64,000 nucleotides of DNA from Megaleporinus macrocephalus (taxonomy: Eukaryota > Chordata > Actinopteri > Characiformes > Anostomidae). The stretch is taken from the NCBI GenBank assembly GCA_021613375.1, contig CM038718.1, positions 41,497,057-41,561,056 on the forward strand. Reading direction: 5' to 3'. The notes under the pieces were generated by a model. It made no database searches and was not told the origin of the DNA. It saw only the letters and a list, made by a program, of their open reading frames with translations. Every line of letters starts with the position of its first letter. Position 1 is the stretch's first letter. Made by a program: the position numbers and the translations under genes. Positions 33,026 to 45,551 of the stretch are shown piece after piece.

Positions 33026-33195
33026 TGCAAGCCAATATAAAGCATGACAATTCTGAAAACCATGTTTATACTAATAACGCCGGGAATCTTTCAGCTGCTG
33101 GAATAGAGAAGCTACAAACTCCTAAAATAAGTTTCTATAAATACCATATATATACATAAACATAAATATATAAACATGCTAATATCGTTGCTGTC
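33026..33195. other. AT-rich spacer
   Basis: Short TA/ACAT text near 33145-33180. Nothing else seen. Confidence 0.35.
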
Positions 33196-33407
33196 CAGAG
33201 AAAAACTACAGTATCTCAAAAATGGCAACTTTACAGAAGAGATCAAAAACTGCCTTTACTTTCAATGCAACCGGAATTGTTTCGTGAGCGAATTTGGAGC
33301 ATTTCTATTGGTCCATACGTTAAGAAATGTAAACGTTAATGTAAACGATAATGTAAACAACAGCTGCCGCATGTTTTGAAAAATAGAAGTCAACAAAAGT
33401 GGAGACA

Positions 33408-33440
<33 letters not shown>

Positions 33441-33500
33441 ATACAAGTCAAGTGGTTTTAAAGCATTTCTGTTGGTCCATTCATTGTGAATTTTTTACAC
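33196..33500 (+). mobile_element. Family B element remnant
   Basis: 'actttacagaagagatcaaa', 'cctttactttcaatgcaacc', 'tttggagcatttctattggt' and 'aagtcaacaaaagtggagac' parallel 28556-28712. A (TA)n at 33408-33434 separates it from another arm piece ('aaagcatttctgttggtcca') at 33455-33490. Confidence 0.7.
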
Positions 33501-33629
33501 AAAAGAAATCGTGTTGCTGCACTATTACTTTATTATTTCATTACATATAAAATATATATTTAGATAATATCCAACAATGTATTTAAATATGTAAACAAAC
33601 GTTTATAATAGTAATATTTAGATTTTCTC

Positions 33630-33915
33630 TGATAGCCCCCGCGCTGTCGTACACTCTCTGCTCCAGCAGGGCTGTTCAATTAGTTTTCCTTGTTCTTGAT
33701 CTTTTTTTTTGCGAGCTCTCTCCTCCCCTCATTTCCCTTCTCCCTCTCGCCCGCTCTCCCCATTCACTTATCGATCCATCCCGCCATCGATCAGAGCCAT
33801 TGATGGAGCCGCTGATCCATCCCCCATCCGTCTGCCTCTGACAGCATTTTAATTGACGAGAAAGCGGTTCAAATTAAGCAATTAGGCCGAGCAGGAGAAA
33901 ATGAGACAGAAGACT
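33630..33915. other. Candidate conserved non-coding element
   Basis: Non-repetitive, with 'cattttaattgacgagaaag' and 'aaattaagcaattaggccga' and a preceding CT-rich stretch. AATTA/TTAAT cores in balanced sequence resemble developmental enhancers. No frame. Cannot be confirmed without other genomes. Confidence 0.35.
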
Positions 33916-33935
33916 GTTCCTCCATCCAGGTGAGG

Positions 33936-33939
<4 letters not shown>

Positions 33940-33992
<53 letters not shown>
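33940..33992. repeat. (GA)n microsatellite
   Basis: About 25 GA units with one AAAG. Confidence 0.95.
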
Positions 33993-33993
<1 letters not shown>

Positions 33994-34157
33994 GATGTAA
34001 ACGGATAACGAATGCGAGAGGAATAGGCAGATGCGGGATGTTTACGCTTTTTCATTTCAGAACGTGAATGAATTTTTCATAGCGATTCATAAAAAATCCA
34101 TCAATATTTTACCTGGGGAGCGGGGGTGGGGTGGGAGGGGGACGAGGACAAAACAGA

Positions 34158-34302
34158 GGAGAGAGAGAGAGAGTGAGAGAGAGAGAGAGTGAGAGAGAGA
34201 GGAGACCTTTCATGAAATGAGTTGTCATGAAAGTCCATTGAAGCTGGCTGAGATTCAGAAGAAGAGGAAGAAGAAGAAGAAGAGGAGGAGGAGGAGGACG
34301 AT
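34158..34302. repeat. GA tract and (GAA/GAG)n trinucleotide tract
   Basis: (GA)n with GTGA breaks at 34158-34201, single-copy text, then (GAA)n and (GAG)n at 34257-34298. Confidence 0.9.
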
Positions 34303-34672
34303 GGGGAGGGAGATGTGTTTATGCAGAGGAAGAGAGAACGAGGGATGACAAACTCCTCCGCAGGCTTTGGAGGAGAGATGGAGTGATGGGGTCTGGGTGA
34401 GAATAAGAATAGTGTGCAGACACAAAGTCAACACACACAGAGACGGCTGGTCCTTATTTTAACATCAGTCGCGTCTCAAAGTCACGGAGGCGTTCGAGCA
34501 GGCAGACACCTCACCAGCGCTGGCGCTCCGTCGCCCACCATCCATGCGGCCTCAGGGGGCCGAATCCAGCTCGCAGGCTTACAGGGGAACTCCACCAATA
34601 TTTTAGAAGATGTGTCTGAGTAATTCAGCGTTTGAGATCTAAACAGAGTTAATCAGTGCGACTGGGGTGAAG
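34303..34672. other. Single-copy sequence, no gene seen
   Basis: 'ggggaactccaccaatattt' near 34585 resembles the start of a dispersed repeat seen in fish. The 69-codon frame at 34414 has no domain. Confidence 0.35.
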
Positions 34673-34674
34673 TG

Positions 34675-36062
34675 GTTCACTGTAGAGAGCCAGAACCCAC
34701 ACCAGAACCATGAATCCACAAGAACCAAGACTCTACCAGAACTATACATTTCCAGGGAACCAAAAGTCTACCAGAACCACAAATTAACGGGAACAAAGAT
34801 TTTACCAGAACCACAAATTAACGGGAACAAAGATTTTACCAGAACCACAAAAGTCAACCAGAAACAAGGATCAACAGAAACCAAGACTCTACCAGAACAA
34901 TGAATCCACAAGAACCAAGGCTCTACCAGAATCACAAATTTTAAGGAACAAAGACTTCACCAGAACCTTGAATTGTAAAGAACGAAGAATCTCCCAGAAC
35001 CAAAAGCAGGATTCTGTCTGAACCAGGAATCCACATGAACCAGGATTCTACCAGAACCATGAATCCACAAGAGCCAAGACTCTACCAGAACTATAAATTG
35101 TAAGGAACCAAGACTCTACCAGAACCACAAACTGCCAGGAGCCAACTGAACCAGAACCATGATTCTGCAGGAAAAAGAGCCAGGACTCTACAAGAACCAT
35201 GAATCTACAGGGAACCAAAAATCTACCAGAACCACAAACTGTCAGGAAACAAAAGTCTACCAGAAACAAGGAATCCACAAGAACCAAGGCTCAACCAGAA
35301 TCACAAATTGTAAGAAAGGCTTTACGAGATCCTCAAAGTGTAAGGAACCAAGACTCTGACAGAACCAAATCCAAGATTGAACCAGAACCATGAATCTGCA
35401 GGAAAAAGAACAAAGACTCTACCAGAACCATACATTTTTAGGGAACCAAAAATCTACGAGAACCACAAACTGTTTGGGAACAAAAGCCTACCAGAAACAA
35501 AAAATCAACAGAAACCAAGACTCTACCAGAACATTAATCCACAAGAACCAACATTCCAGAACCTTAAATTCACAAGAACCAAGACTCTACGAGAACCATG
35601 AATCCACAGGAACCTTCTATCTACCAGAACCACAAACTGACAAGAAACAAAGCCTTCACTAGAACCAAAAATGTCCAGGAACCAAGACTCTACCAGAACC
35701 AAAATATTAACAGGAATCATGACACTACCGGCATGAGAACTATGAGTCTACCAGAACCAAAACCAAGACTGAACCAGAGCCATGAATCCACAGGAAAAAG
35801 AACCAAGACTCTACCAGAACCATAAACCAAAAAGTTGTCAGGAACCAGGGTCCGGCCTGAACCATGAATCCACAGGAAACAGGATTCTACCAGAACCATG
35901 AATCCACAAGAGCCAAGAGTCTACCAGAACCACAAACTGCCAGGAACCAAGACACTACCAGCATGAGAATGATGAGTCTACCAGAACAAAAACCAAGACT
36001 GAACCAGAACCATGAATCCGCAGGAAAAAGAAGAACCAAGACTCTAGCAGAACCAGAACTAG
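34675..36062 (+). repeat. Degenerate AGAACCA minisatellite with longer period
   Basis: Built from 'accaagactctaccagaacc', 'atgaatccacaagaacc' and 'cacaaactgtcaggaa'. A larger unit of about 230 bp recurs ('aaccagaaccatgaatctgc' or '..attctgc' at about 35151, 35382, and related text at 35770, 36003). G-poor and A-rich on the plus strand. Frames are not genes. Confidence 0.9.
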
Positions 36063-36071
36063 GAATGAAGG

Positions 36072-36124
36072 GATGCAGGAACAACTTGAAACTCATTAGT
36101 AAAGACCTGCCAGATTCAGGATCT
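36072..36124 (-). repeat. Dispersed repeat E, copy 2
   Basis: 'tgcaggaacaacttgaaact', 'cattagtaaagacctgccag', 'attcagg' is the reverse complement of 25350-25402 with few changes. It abuts the small MITE at 36125. Confidence 0.65.
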
Positions 36125-36293
36125 GGCCACTTCATTAGAAACACCTTCCTAATGTCCATGTCAACATCACTGCTGGGGTGAGAGTGGTCTACCGCTCAAA
36201 GCTCTCCAGCTAGGAGGGGCTCCAGGGTCAGAAACTGACCGCTGATGAAGGGCTAGAACTGTTTATCAGCAAATGCTTTCTAATGAAGTGGCC
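36125..36293. mobile_element. 169-bp MITE with perfect 17-bp TIRs
   Basis: GGCCACTTCATTAGAAA at 36125-36141 and TTTCTAATGAAGTGGCC at 36277-36293. The internal text 'gctgatgaagggctagaact' is a familiar fish repeat motif. No target-site duplication is evident. Confidence 0.8.
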
Positions 36294-36596
36294 GAAGAGG
36301 CTGAACCAGTTCTAAGGGAAGAGATAAGTGTTTTCATATCGGTTCTAGATACCAGACTGACACAAGGGTTTAAGTGGGCATGGCCTTCACTCTGAACTTT
36401 GACCTCGCTGAATCTACGCCCACGGGGGTCAAGCTGCCGTCCCGTTTACACGAATTTATGTGCGCGCGGGACGCCACCATCCGTCTACAGCTAGTCAATT
36501 AAATATCTAATTAACTGAAGCAGCAGGTTTAAATAATTCAGCCGTATTGACCGGCCTGAGGGAGGACGGAGACGCCTTTAAATCACGTCTGCACCA

Positions 36597-36598
<2 letters not shown>
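36294..36598. other. Single-copy island, possible conserved non-coding element
   Basis: 36490-36545 holds 'gtcaattaaatatctaatta' and 'gcaggtttaaataattcagc', homeodomain-like AT-rich motifs next to a GA tract. Inference only. Confidence 0.3.

Positions 36599-36665
<67 letters not shown>
36599..36665. repeat. (GA)n microsatellite
   Basis: About 33 GA units. Confidence 0.97.
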
Positions 36666-36667
<2 letters not shown>

Positions 36668-36895
36668 CTAAACAACAGACTCTGAGATATCCTCACTCGA
36701 TGGAGGTGGACAAACATTTAGATGTAAATTAACACCGGCGGCGGCTACAGAGCAGCCTTCTCACAGCAAATCACTCAGAATAACAGTGTTCTAATTCATT
36801 ACCAGTCAAAACCATAAGTATTTGGACAGTAAATCCACCACTGTGCATTTGAAGTTTTTATCGATTTTGAGTTTTCTACAGCATTGGAACACACC
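36666..36895. other. Single-copy sequence
   Basis: Nothing recognised. Confidence 0.3.
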
Positions 36896-37075
36896 AATGG
36901 TTTTTTGCACTGTGTGAAAATTTCATGATGAATGGACCAATAGAAGGGCTTCAAAATAGCTTGGGCAAAATTCTGGTTCTATTGACTTACATTGAAAGTA
37001 AAGTAAGTTTTTGGTCTCTCCTGTAAAGTTGTAATTTTAGAGATACTTGTTTTTCATTGGAGAGCGACGATATAT
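36896..37075 (-). mobile_element. Family B arm, minus orientation
   Basis: 'catgatgaatggaccaatag', 'attctggttctattgactta', 'cattgaaagtaaagtaagtt'. Same order as the left arm of the palindrome at 27961. Confidence 0.7.
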
Positions 37076-37085
37076 ATAAACAAAC

Positions 37086-37087
<2 letters not shown>

Positions 37088-37131
<44 letters not shown>

Positions 37132-37560
37132 ATTCTCTATCCATCTGTCCTACTCCCTTCCCACCCTTCTTCTCTCTCTCTCTCTTCCTTTTCCCTCTCT
37201 ATCTCTTTATCTCCTATTCTCTCTCTCACTGCATCATTATTCTACTCTCATTCTTCAGTTTTCTCTTTGTTTCCCTCCTTCTCTTCCCTCTGCTCTCTCT
37301 CTCTCCCTTCTCTCTTCTCTGTCTCCTATTTTCTCTTTCCCACCTGTTTCATTCCATTCCACTTTCTCATCCTCTCTCCTACTGTCTCATTTCCATCCTT
37401 TTTCTCTCTTTCTCTCTCTCTACCTCCCTTTCTTCTCTCTTCCTCTTTTTTTCTCCTTCTGTGTCTTTCTATTCGACTGCCTGCTTTATTTCCTCTTCTC
37501 TCCTTTTTCTTATTTTTTCTGTCTCCTTGTCTTTCTTTTTCTTTCTATCTTTATTTTCAC
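37088..37560. repeat. CT-rich tract
   Basis: Pure (CT)n at 37088-37130, then degenerate CT/TTC. The long S/L/F-rich frames are artefacts. Confidence 0.92.
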
Positions 37561-37561
37561 A

Positions 37562-37633
37562 GAGAGGAAGAGTGAGAGAGAGTGTGTGTGAGAGAGAGAG
37601 AGAGGGAGAGAGGGAAAGGAAGAAAGTGAGAGA

Positions 37634-37679
<46 letters not shown>

Positions 37680-37680
37680 G
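37562..37680. repeat. GA-rich tract
   Basis: Follows the CT tract directly, so the two strands are complementary in type and could pair as a long imperfect hairpin. Confidence 0.92.
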
Positions 37681-37794
37681 GGGTTGTGTTCCATGCGGGA
37701 TGAGGTGGAAAATGTGGGATCTTATGTGGAAAACTGTAGTTCAGGATGACCTCATGAGCAGGTGCTCATTTCTCTGAAGACTTTCTCAGATGGA

Positions 37795-39850
37795 TCTCCC
37801 ATTCCATCTCCATCCATAACCTCCATCTATAACATCTCCATTTATATCTCCATACATAACCTCCATCTATAACATCTCCATTTATATCTCCATACATAAC
37901 CTCCATCTATAACATCTCCATTTAAATCTCCATACATAACCTCCATCTATACATCTCCATCCATAACCTCCATCTATAACATCTCCATTTATATCTCCAT
38001 ACATAACCTCCATCTATAACATCTCCATTTATATCTCCATACATAACCTCCATCTATAACATCTCCATTTATATCTCCATACATAACCTCCATCTATAAC
38101 ATCTCCATTTATATCTCCATACATAACCTCCATCTATAACATCTCCATTTAAATCTCCATACATAACCTCCATCTATACATCTCCATCCATAACCTCCAT
38201 CTATAACATCTCCATTTATATCTCCATACATAACCTCCATCTATAACATCTCCATTTATATCTCCATACATAACCTCCATCTATAACATCTCCATTTATA
38301 TCTCCATACATAACCTCCATCTAAAATATCTCTATTTATATTTACATCTAGAGCATCTCCATTAATATCTCCATACATAACCTCCATCTATAACATCTCC
38401 ATACATAACATCTCCATTTATATCTCCATACATAACCTCCATCTATACATCTCCATACATAACCTCCATCTATAACATCTCCATTTATATCTCCATACAT
38501 AACCTCCATCTAAAATATCTCTATTTATATTTACATCTAGAGCATCTCCATTAATATCTCCATACATAACCTCCATCTATAACATCTCCATTTATATCTC
38601 CATACATAACCTCCATCTATAACATCTCCATTAATATCTCCATACATAACCTCCTTCTATAACATCTCCATTTATATCTCCATACATAACCTCCTTCTAT
38701 AACATCTCCATTTATATCTCCATACATAACCTCCTTCTATAACATCTCCATTTATATCTCCATACATAACCTCCATCTATAACATCTCCATTAATATCTC
38801 CATACATAACCTCCTTCTATAACATCTCCATTTATATCTCCATACATAACCTCCTTCTATAACATCTCCATTTATATCTCCATACATAACCTCCATCTAT
38901 ACATCTCCATACATAACCTCCATCTATAACATCTTCATTTATATCTACATCTAGAACATCTCCATTTATATCTCTATCCATAACCTCCATCTATAACATC
39001 TCCATTTATATCTCCATACATAACCTCCATCTATAACATCTTCATTTATATCTACATCTAGAACATCTCCATTTATATCTCTATCCATAACCTCCATCTA
39101 TAACATCCTCATTTATATCTCCATAACATAACCTCCCATCTAAAATATCTTCCTATTATATTTACATCTAGAGCATCTCCATTTATAATCTCCATACATA
39201 ACCTCCAACTAGAACATCTCCATATCTAACCTCCATCTATAACATCTCCATACATAACCTCCAATTGATAACCACTTCATTTATATCTACATTCTAGAAC
39301 ATCTCCAATAATATCTCCATACATAAACTCCATCTATAATCATCTCAATTTATATCTCCATACATAACCTCCACTATTACATCTCCATATATGTTTACAT
39401 CTAGAGCATCTCCATTTATATCTTCCCAAATACAAAACCTCCTCCATACATCTCCATAGATAACCTCCCATCTATAACATCTCCATACATCACCTCCATC
39501 TATAACATCACCATTAATATCTCAATACATAACCTCCTTCTATAACATCTCCATTTATATCTACATCTAGAGCATCTCCATTTATATCTCCATACATAAC
39601 CTCCATCCATACATCTCCATACATAACCTCCATCTATAAAATCTCCATACATAACCTCCATCTATACATCTCAATTTATATCTCCATATATAACCTTCAT
39701 CTATAACATCTCCATCCATAACCATCTATAACATCTCCATTTATATCTCCATCGTTACCTCCATCTATACATCATGTATATCTCAATCTGTAAGCTCCAT
39801 CTATAACATCTCCATCTCCATTTAAACGTTCATCTATATCACCAATATCT
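37795..39850 (+). repeat. 40-bp minisatellite, about 50 copies
   Basis: The unit is 'cataacctccatctataaca' plus 'tctccatttatatctccata' (40 bp; starts at 38001 and 38041). A larger block with 'aaaatatctctatttatatt' and 'tacatctagagcatctcc' recurs near 38320, 38510 and 39150. From about 39110 on, single-base insertions and deletions become frequent. Confidence 0.95.
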
Positions 39851-39869
39851 ATAATTTCCATTTATAATA

Positions 39870-41365
39870 ATTTAACCCTTCATTCACCAACACTGTTCCT
39901 TCATCATCACTAACACTGTTCCTTCATCCCTTCATTCCTTTATCACCACCAACACTGTTCCTTCAACCTCTACTTCTTTATCACCACCAACACTGTTCCT
40001 TCCAACCCATCATTCCTTTATCACCACTAACACTGTACCTTCATCCCTTCATTTCTTATCATCACTAACACTGTTCCTTCATCCCTTTATCAACACCAAC
40101 ACTGTTCCTATCATCCCTTCATTCCTTTAGACAACTCACTAACACGTTGTCCTTCATGCCCTTCACCTTTAATACCAACACTGTTTCCCTTCACCATACA
40201 TTCCTTTATCACCACACTGTTCCTTCATCCCTTCATTCCTATATCATCCCAACCCTTTTCCCTTCATCCTTCCATTTCTTTATCATCACTAACACTGTTC
40301 CTTCACCCTTTACATCACCAACACTTGGTTTCCTATCAGCCCTTCATCCTTATACAAACACCAACACTGTTCCTTCATCCCTTTATCGTCACTAACAATG
40401 TTCCTTCATCCCTTCATTCCTTTATTACCAACACTGTTTCTTCATCCCTTCATTCCTACATCACCAACACTGTTCCTTCATCCCTTTATCACCAACACTG
40501 TTCCTTCATCCCTTCATTTCTTTATCATCACTAACACTGTTCCTTCATCCCTTTATCATCACCAACCTCTGTCTTTCCTATCATACCCTTCATTCCTTTA
40601 TTACCAACACGTTCCTTCATCCTTTCATTCCTTATCACCACCAACACTGTACCTTCAACCCTTCATTTCCTTATCATCACTAACACTGTTTCCTTCATCC
40701 CTTCATTCCTTTATAACCAACACTGTACCTTCATCCCTTAATTCCTACATCACCAACACTGTTCCTTCATCCTTCATTCCTTTATCATGACCAACACTGT
40801 TCTATCATCCCTTCATTCCTTTATACATCAACCAACACTGTTTCCTTCATCTATTTCATTACCTTTATCATAACCAACACTGTCTTATCCTTCATCCCTT
40901 CATTCCTTAACATCCACCAACACGTTTCCTCTCATTCCTTTAAACACCTACCAAACTGTTCTTCATCCCCTGTCATTCCTTTATCATCACACCCAACACT
41001 GTTCCTTCACCCCCTTTCATACCTTTTAACACACCAACACACTGTTTCCTTCATTCCCTTCAATCCTTTATCATCACCAACACTGTTCCTCATCCCTTTC
41101 ATTCTCCTTTTTCATCGCACCAAGCATTGTTCCTTCACCCCTTCATTTCCTTTTATCATCACCAACACGTTCCCTTCAACATCATCTCCTTTATCATCAC
41201 CAACACTGTTCCTTCATCCCTTCATTCCTTTATCATCACCAACACTGTTCCTTCATCCCTTCATTCCTTTATCATCACCAACACTGTTCCTTCATCACTT
41301 TATTATTACCAACATTGTTCCTTCACCCCTTCATTCCTTTATCATCACCAACACTGTTTATTCAG
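39870..41365 (+). repeat. 39-bp minisatellite, locus 2, about 37 copies, irregular
   Basis: Same unit and orientation as 25617-26985. Copies from about 39900 to 41180 carry many small insertions and deletions, whereas the last four or five (41185-41355) are regular. Frames here are artefacts. Confidence 0.93.
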
Positions 41366-41990
41366 TCATAGTTTGATATTTTGGTGTCTCTGATTGAATC
41401 AGGTGCTGATTTGAGGATTTATAAAAATGCCACACTGAGTAAAAAACGAGTGCATGTTAAAGAGAAAGAGCTAGCATGATTAACTTAGCATGGTGCTAAC
41501 GGACCCTCGTTTGGACGCCACTCATTTTTAGCAGCCTTAGTTTAATATACAGGGTCGTTAGTGCCCGTCCTTGCTGATGGAGCCGGAAGGTTCCCAGGGG
41601 ACCTGCGGAGGTGGTGGCGGGGCGAGCGAGCGCGGCCCTCATGGGAACGACAGACAGCTCAGCGGTTTGTGTGGTCAGGAGAGGATCAGGTGTCCGAGGA
41701 AAAGCATGATTCAGGACGTTTTAATCATAGCACAATCTTGCTGAGCAGCAGAGGGCGGGCGTGGAAATGTGGGCAGCCAACACGGGACGGTGGACACGCG
41801 CAGCGATAAGACCCAGGGACGCGCGGGGACGGGGTAAATATAGAAGCGTGGCGTGGTTGCTGGTTAACCCGGCTGCTGTATTTACTTATTTATTTATTTT
41901 CTGTTTTCATGTTTGTGGACGGCCTGCTCTGAGTCTGGTATCAGCAGAGACTGTCCACACTGATTTACACCCCCCTCTCAATTACAACCA
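41366..41990. other. Single-copy sequence with one CTCF-like site
   Basis: GC-rich 41560-41830. GCAGCAGAGGGCGGG at 41746-41760 matches the CTCF core CCASYAGRKGGCRS except at the first base. No gene recognised; the frame entering the CT tract from 41761 is not credible. Confidence 0.35.
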
Positions 41991-41992
41991 GA

Positions 41993-44516
41993 TCTATCTC
42001 TCTCTCTCCCTCTCTCTCTCTCCCTCTTTCTCGTCGCTCTCCTCCCTCTTTCTCCGTCTCTCTCTCCTTCTCCTACCTCTCTCTCTACTCTCTCGTCCCT
42101 TCTCTCGCTCTCCTCCTCTCTCTCTACCTCTCTCTCTACCTCCTCTCTCTTCTCCCTCCCTCTTTCTTTCTCTCTCTCTCCCTTCTCGACTACCTCTCTC
42201 TCTCCCCCTCTTTCACTCTCTCTCACCTCTCCTCTACCTCTCTCTCCTCTCTCTCCCACTTTCTCTCTCTGCTAAACCTCTCTCTCTCTCTCTCCTCTCT
42301 CACTCTCTACCACTCTCTCCTACGCGTCTACCTCTCACCGCTTCTCATCTCTCAACTCTCCTCATCCTTCTCTCTCTCTCTCTCTCTCTCCTTCTCTCTC
42401 CTCTCTCCTTCTCTCTCACTCCTTCTCTCTACCTCTCTCTCTCTACCTCCTCTCATCTCCTCTCCTTCTCTCGTCTACCCTCTCCTCTCCTCTCTCTCAC
42501 CTTCTCTCTCTCCTCTCTCCTTCTCTCTCTCTCATTCTCCCTCCCTTCTCCCTCTCTCTCTCTCTTCCTCTCTCTCTACCTCATCTCTACCCTCACTCCT
42601 TCTCTCTCTCTCACATTCTATCTCTCTCTCTCTCTCGATCTCTCTCCGTCTCTCCTCTCTCTACCTCCTCTCCTTTCTCTCTCTCTCTCCTTCTCTCTCT
42701 CTCCTCACTCTTCCTCTCTACGCTCTTCTCTCTACCCTTCTTCTCTCTACCCTCTCTCTTCCTACTCTCTCCTCTCTCCTTCTCTCTCTCTTCTCCTCCT
42801 CCTCTCCTTCTCCTCTCCTTATCTCCTCTCCTCTCCACCTCTCTTCCTCTCTACCTCCTCTACCTCATCTCTCCTTCTCTCTCTCTCCTTCTCTCTCTCT
42901 CTCTCTCTCTCTCCTCTCTCTACCTCTCTCTCCTTCTCTCTCTCTCTCTCCTTCTCTCCTCTTCTCTCTACCTCTCTCTCCCTCTCTCGGCTCTCTCTCG
43001 TCATTTGCTCTCTCTCCTTCTCTCCTCTCTCCTTCTCTCTCTCCTCTCTCCCCCTCCTCATGTCTCTCTCTCAACCTCTCTGTCCATCTCTCTCTATTCC
43101 TCTCTCTCTCCTTCTCTTCCCCTCTCTCTCCTTCTCTTCTCCTCTCTCTCTCTCCCCCTCTGTCCATCTCTCTTCCTCTCTCACATTCTCTTCCCCTCTC
43201 TTTCTTTCTCTCTGTCCATCTCTCCCTCTCTGTCCATCTCCTTATCTCTCTCTTTCGTTCATTCTTTTCCTGTCTGTTTCTCTTCCTCTGTCTCTCTTCC
43301 TCTGTATCACTTTTTCTCTGTCCATCTCTCTCTCTTTCTCTTCATCGGTGTCTGTCTGTCTCTCTTCTGTCTTTCTGTCCATGACCTTCTCTCTTCCTCT
43401 GCCTCTCTCTCTATCTTTGTCTTTCTCTGTCCAGCTCTCTTTCTCTCCCTCTGTGTCTGTCTGTCTCTCTCACTCTCTGTCTTTCTGTTTGTCTGTCAGC
43501 CTCGTCCCTTTCTTTGTCTTCAAATCTTCCTACTTTTCTCTCCTATTCCTTTCTTTTCTCTCACTTTCTTTTCTTGCTTTACCCCATCATTCTCTTTTCC
43601 TCTTTCTCTTCTACATGCTCCCTTTCTCTCTCTCTTCATCTTCCTTTTTTCTTTCTATTTTCCTTTTCCTCTTTTTCTTGTATACTTCCTTTCTGTTCAT
43701 TTTTCTCATTTTTCTCTTCCCTCTCCACTTCCCTCATTTGTCTTTGTTTAAAACTTGCTCCATCATTTTTCCTCTCTCTCTGTTTAAATCTCTCTCTCCC
43801 TCTTTTTTCTCTTCTTCTTTTTCAGTTCTTTACTTTCACTGCTGTCTCTATTTTTCTCAATCTTTCTCTCACTCTTTTCTACACATTTTCTGCCTCCTTT
43901 TCTCTCTTCCTCCTACATCATATATATCCAGATCTCTTTCTTTCTCTTTTGCACAGTTACTTTCATTTTCCTCTCTCTTCTTTATTCATTCTTTTTCCCT
44001 ATCTCTCCTTCTTTCTTGCTGTTCCCCCCTTTTTTTCTTCTTCTACTCCATTTGCTCTTCTCTTCTCTTCTTTAATTTTGTTTCTCCCACACATTTCCTT
44101 GCTTTTCCTCCTCATTTCCTTCTCTCTCTCTTTCTCTCTCTCTCTGTTCTCTTTCTCTCTCTTGATCTGCTCTTTCTCTCTCCACCTTTGCTTGCTATCT
44201 CTCCTTGTGTCTCTCTCCCCTCTCTCCTCTTTTTTCCTCAGTTCTTTACTTTCATTGCTGTCTCTATTTTTCTCATCCTTTCTGTCTTTTCTACACCTCT
44301 TCCGCCTCCTTCTGTCTCTTCCTCTTTTATCATATTTATCTAGATTTCTTTTTCTTCCTCTTTTGCACACAGTTACTTTCATTTTCCTCTCCCTCTCTAC
44401 TTAATTCATTCTTTTTTCCCCTTCTCTCCTTTCTTGCTGTTCCCCTCTTTTTCTTCCAATCCTCTCCATTTCATGCTTTCTCTCTCTCTGCCTTTCACTC
44501 CTCTCTTAGCTCTCTC

Positions 44517-44564
<48 letters not shown>

Positions 44565-44713
44565 CACTCTCTCTCACTCCCTCTCCCTCACTCTCACTCC
44601 TCTCCCCCCACTCTCTCTCTCGCTCATCCCACACTGTCTCACACTCTCTCCTCTCTCTAACTTCTTCTTCTCTCTCCTCTCTCTCTCTCTCTCTCTCATC
44701 TCTTCTATCTCTG

Positions 44714-44748
<35 letters not shown>

Positions 44749-44944
44749 ACTGCCTCTCTCCTCTATCCTCTCCCTCTCCTCACTCTCTCTCTCTCTCACT
44801 CTCTCTCTCTCTCCCTCACTGTCTCTCTCTCTCTCCTCTCTCTCTGCCTCTCTCTCTGCCTCTCTCTCTGCCTCTCTCTCTGCCTCTCTCTCTGCCTCTC
44901 TCTCTGCCTCTCTCTCTCTCTCTTTCTCTCTCTCTGCTCTCTCT
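41993..44944. repeat. 3-kb CT-rich tract
   Basis: Mostly CTCTCT with CTCC, CTAC and TTCT interruptions. From about 43170 it becomes a degenerate TTTC/CTGTC mix, then returns to CT, and near 44840-44910 repeats CTCTCTCTGC. Two related 330-bp stretches ('cagttctttactttca(c/t)tg' near 43823 and 44239) show internal duplication. The S/L-rich frame of 860 codons is an artefact. Confidence 0.95.
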
Positions 44945-45398
44945 GGGAGTCTGACTGGGTCTGAAGTGGACCGTGTTCTCCGAGCGTTCCTCTGTGGATC
45001 AGCTTGGCCGAGCGTCCCTGCTCGCTCTCTTTCTCTCTGTTCTCTCTCTCTCTCTGCTCTCTCTCTCTCTGCCTCTCTCTCTCTCTGCTCTCCTCAGCTC
45101 TCGGCCCTCTCTTCTCTCTCTTCTTTCTCTCTCAGCTCCACTCACTCTCTGCCTCTCTCTCTCTCTGCTCTCACTCTCTCTGAACTCTCTCTCCTCTCTG
45201 ACTCTCTCTCTCTCTCTGCTCCCTCTCTCTCTGACATTTTCTCTCTCTCTCCTCTCTCTCTCTCTCTCCTCTTCACTCGTCTCGTCTTGCTGTTTTTCTT
45301 TCTCTCTCTCTCTCTCTCTCTGCTCTCTCTGGGAGTCCGACTGGGTCTGAAGTGGACCGTGTTCTCCGAGCGTTCCTCTGTGGATCAGCTTGGCCGAG
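44945..45398 (+). repeat. Direct duplication of a unique segment, 386 bp apart
   Basis: 'gggagtc(t/c)gactgggtctga', 'agtggaccgtgttctccgag' and 'cgttcctctgtggatcagct' occur at 44945-45012 and 45331-45398 with CT tract between. The second copy continues into single-copy DNA (45399-45505), so it is probably the original. Confidence 0.9.
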
Positions 45399-45505
45399 TG
45401 TCTCTGGTCTGTCACTGTTCTCTGGCCGCTGTTGAAAGTGTGTGTTTACAGCATGTTTCAGAGCTGAACTCTCGCGCTGCTGCGGTGGAGCCGCGAGTCA
45501 TCTGA

Positions 45506-45511
45506 TGGAGA

Positions 45512-45551
<40 letters not shown>

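Noticed and set aside
41761..44404. Plus-strand frames of 860, 296 and 248 codons
   Set aside because: CT-tract translations (Ser/Leu/Phe/Pro) with several overlapping frames open at once.
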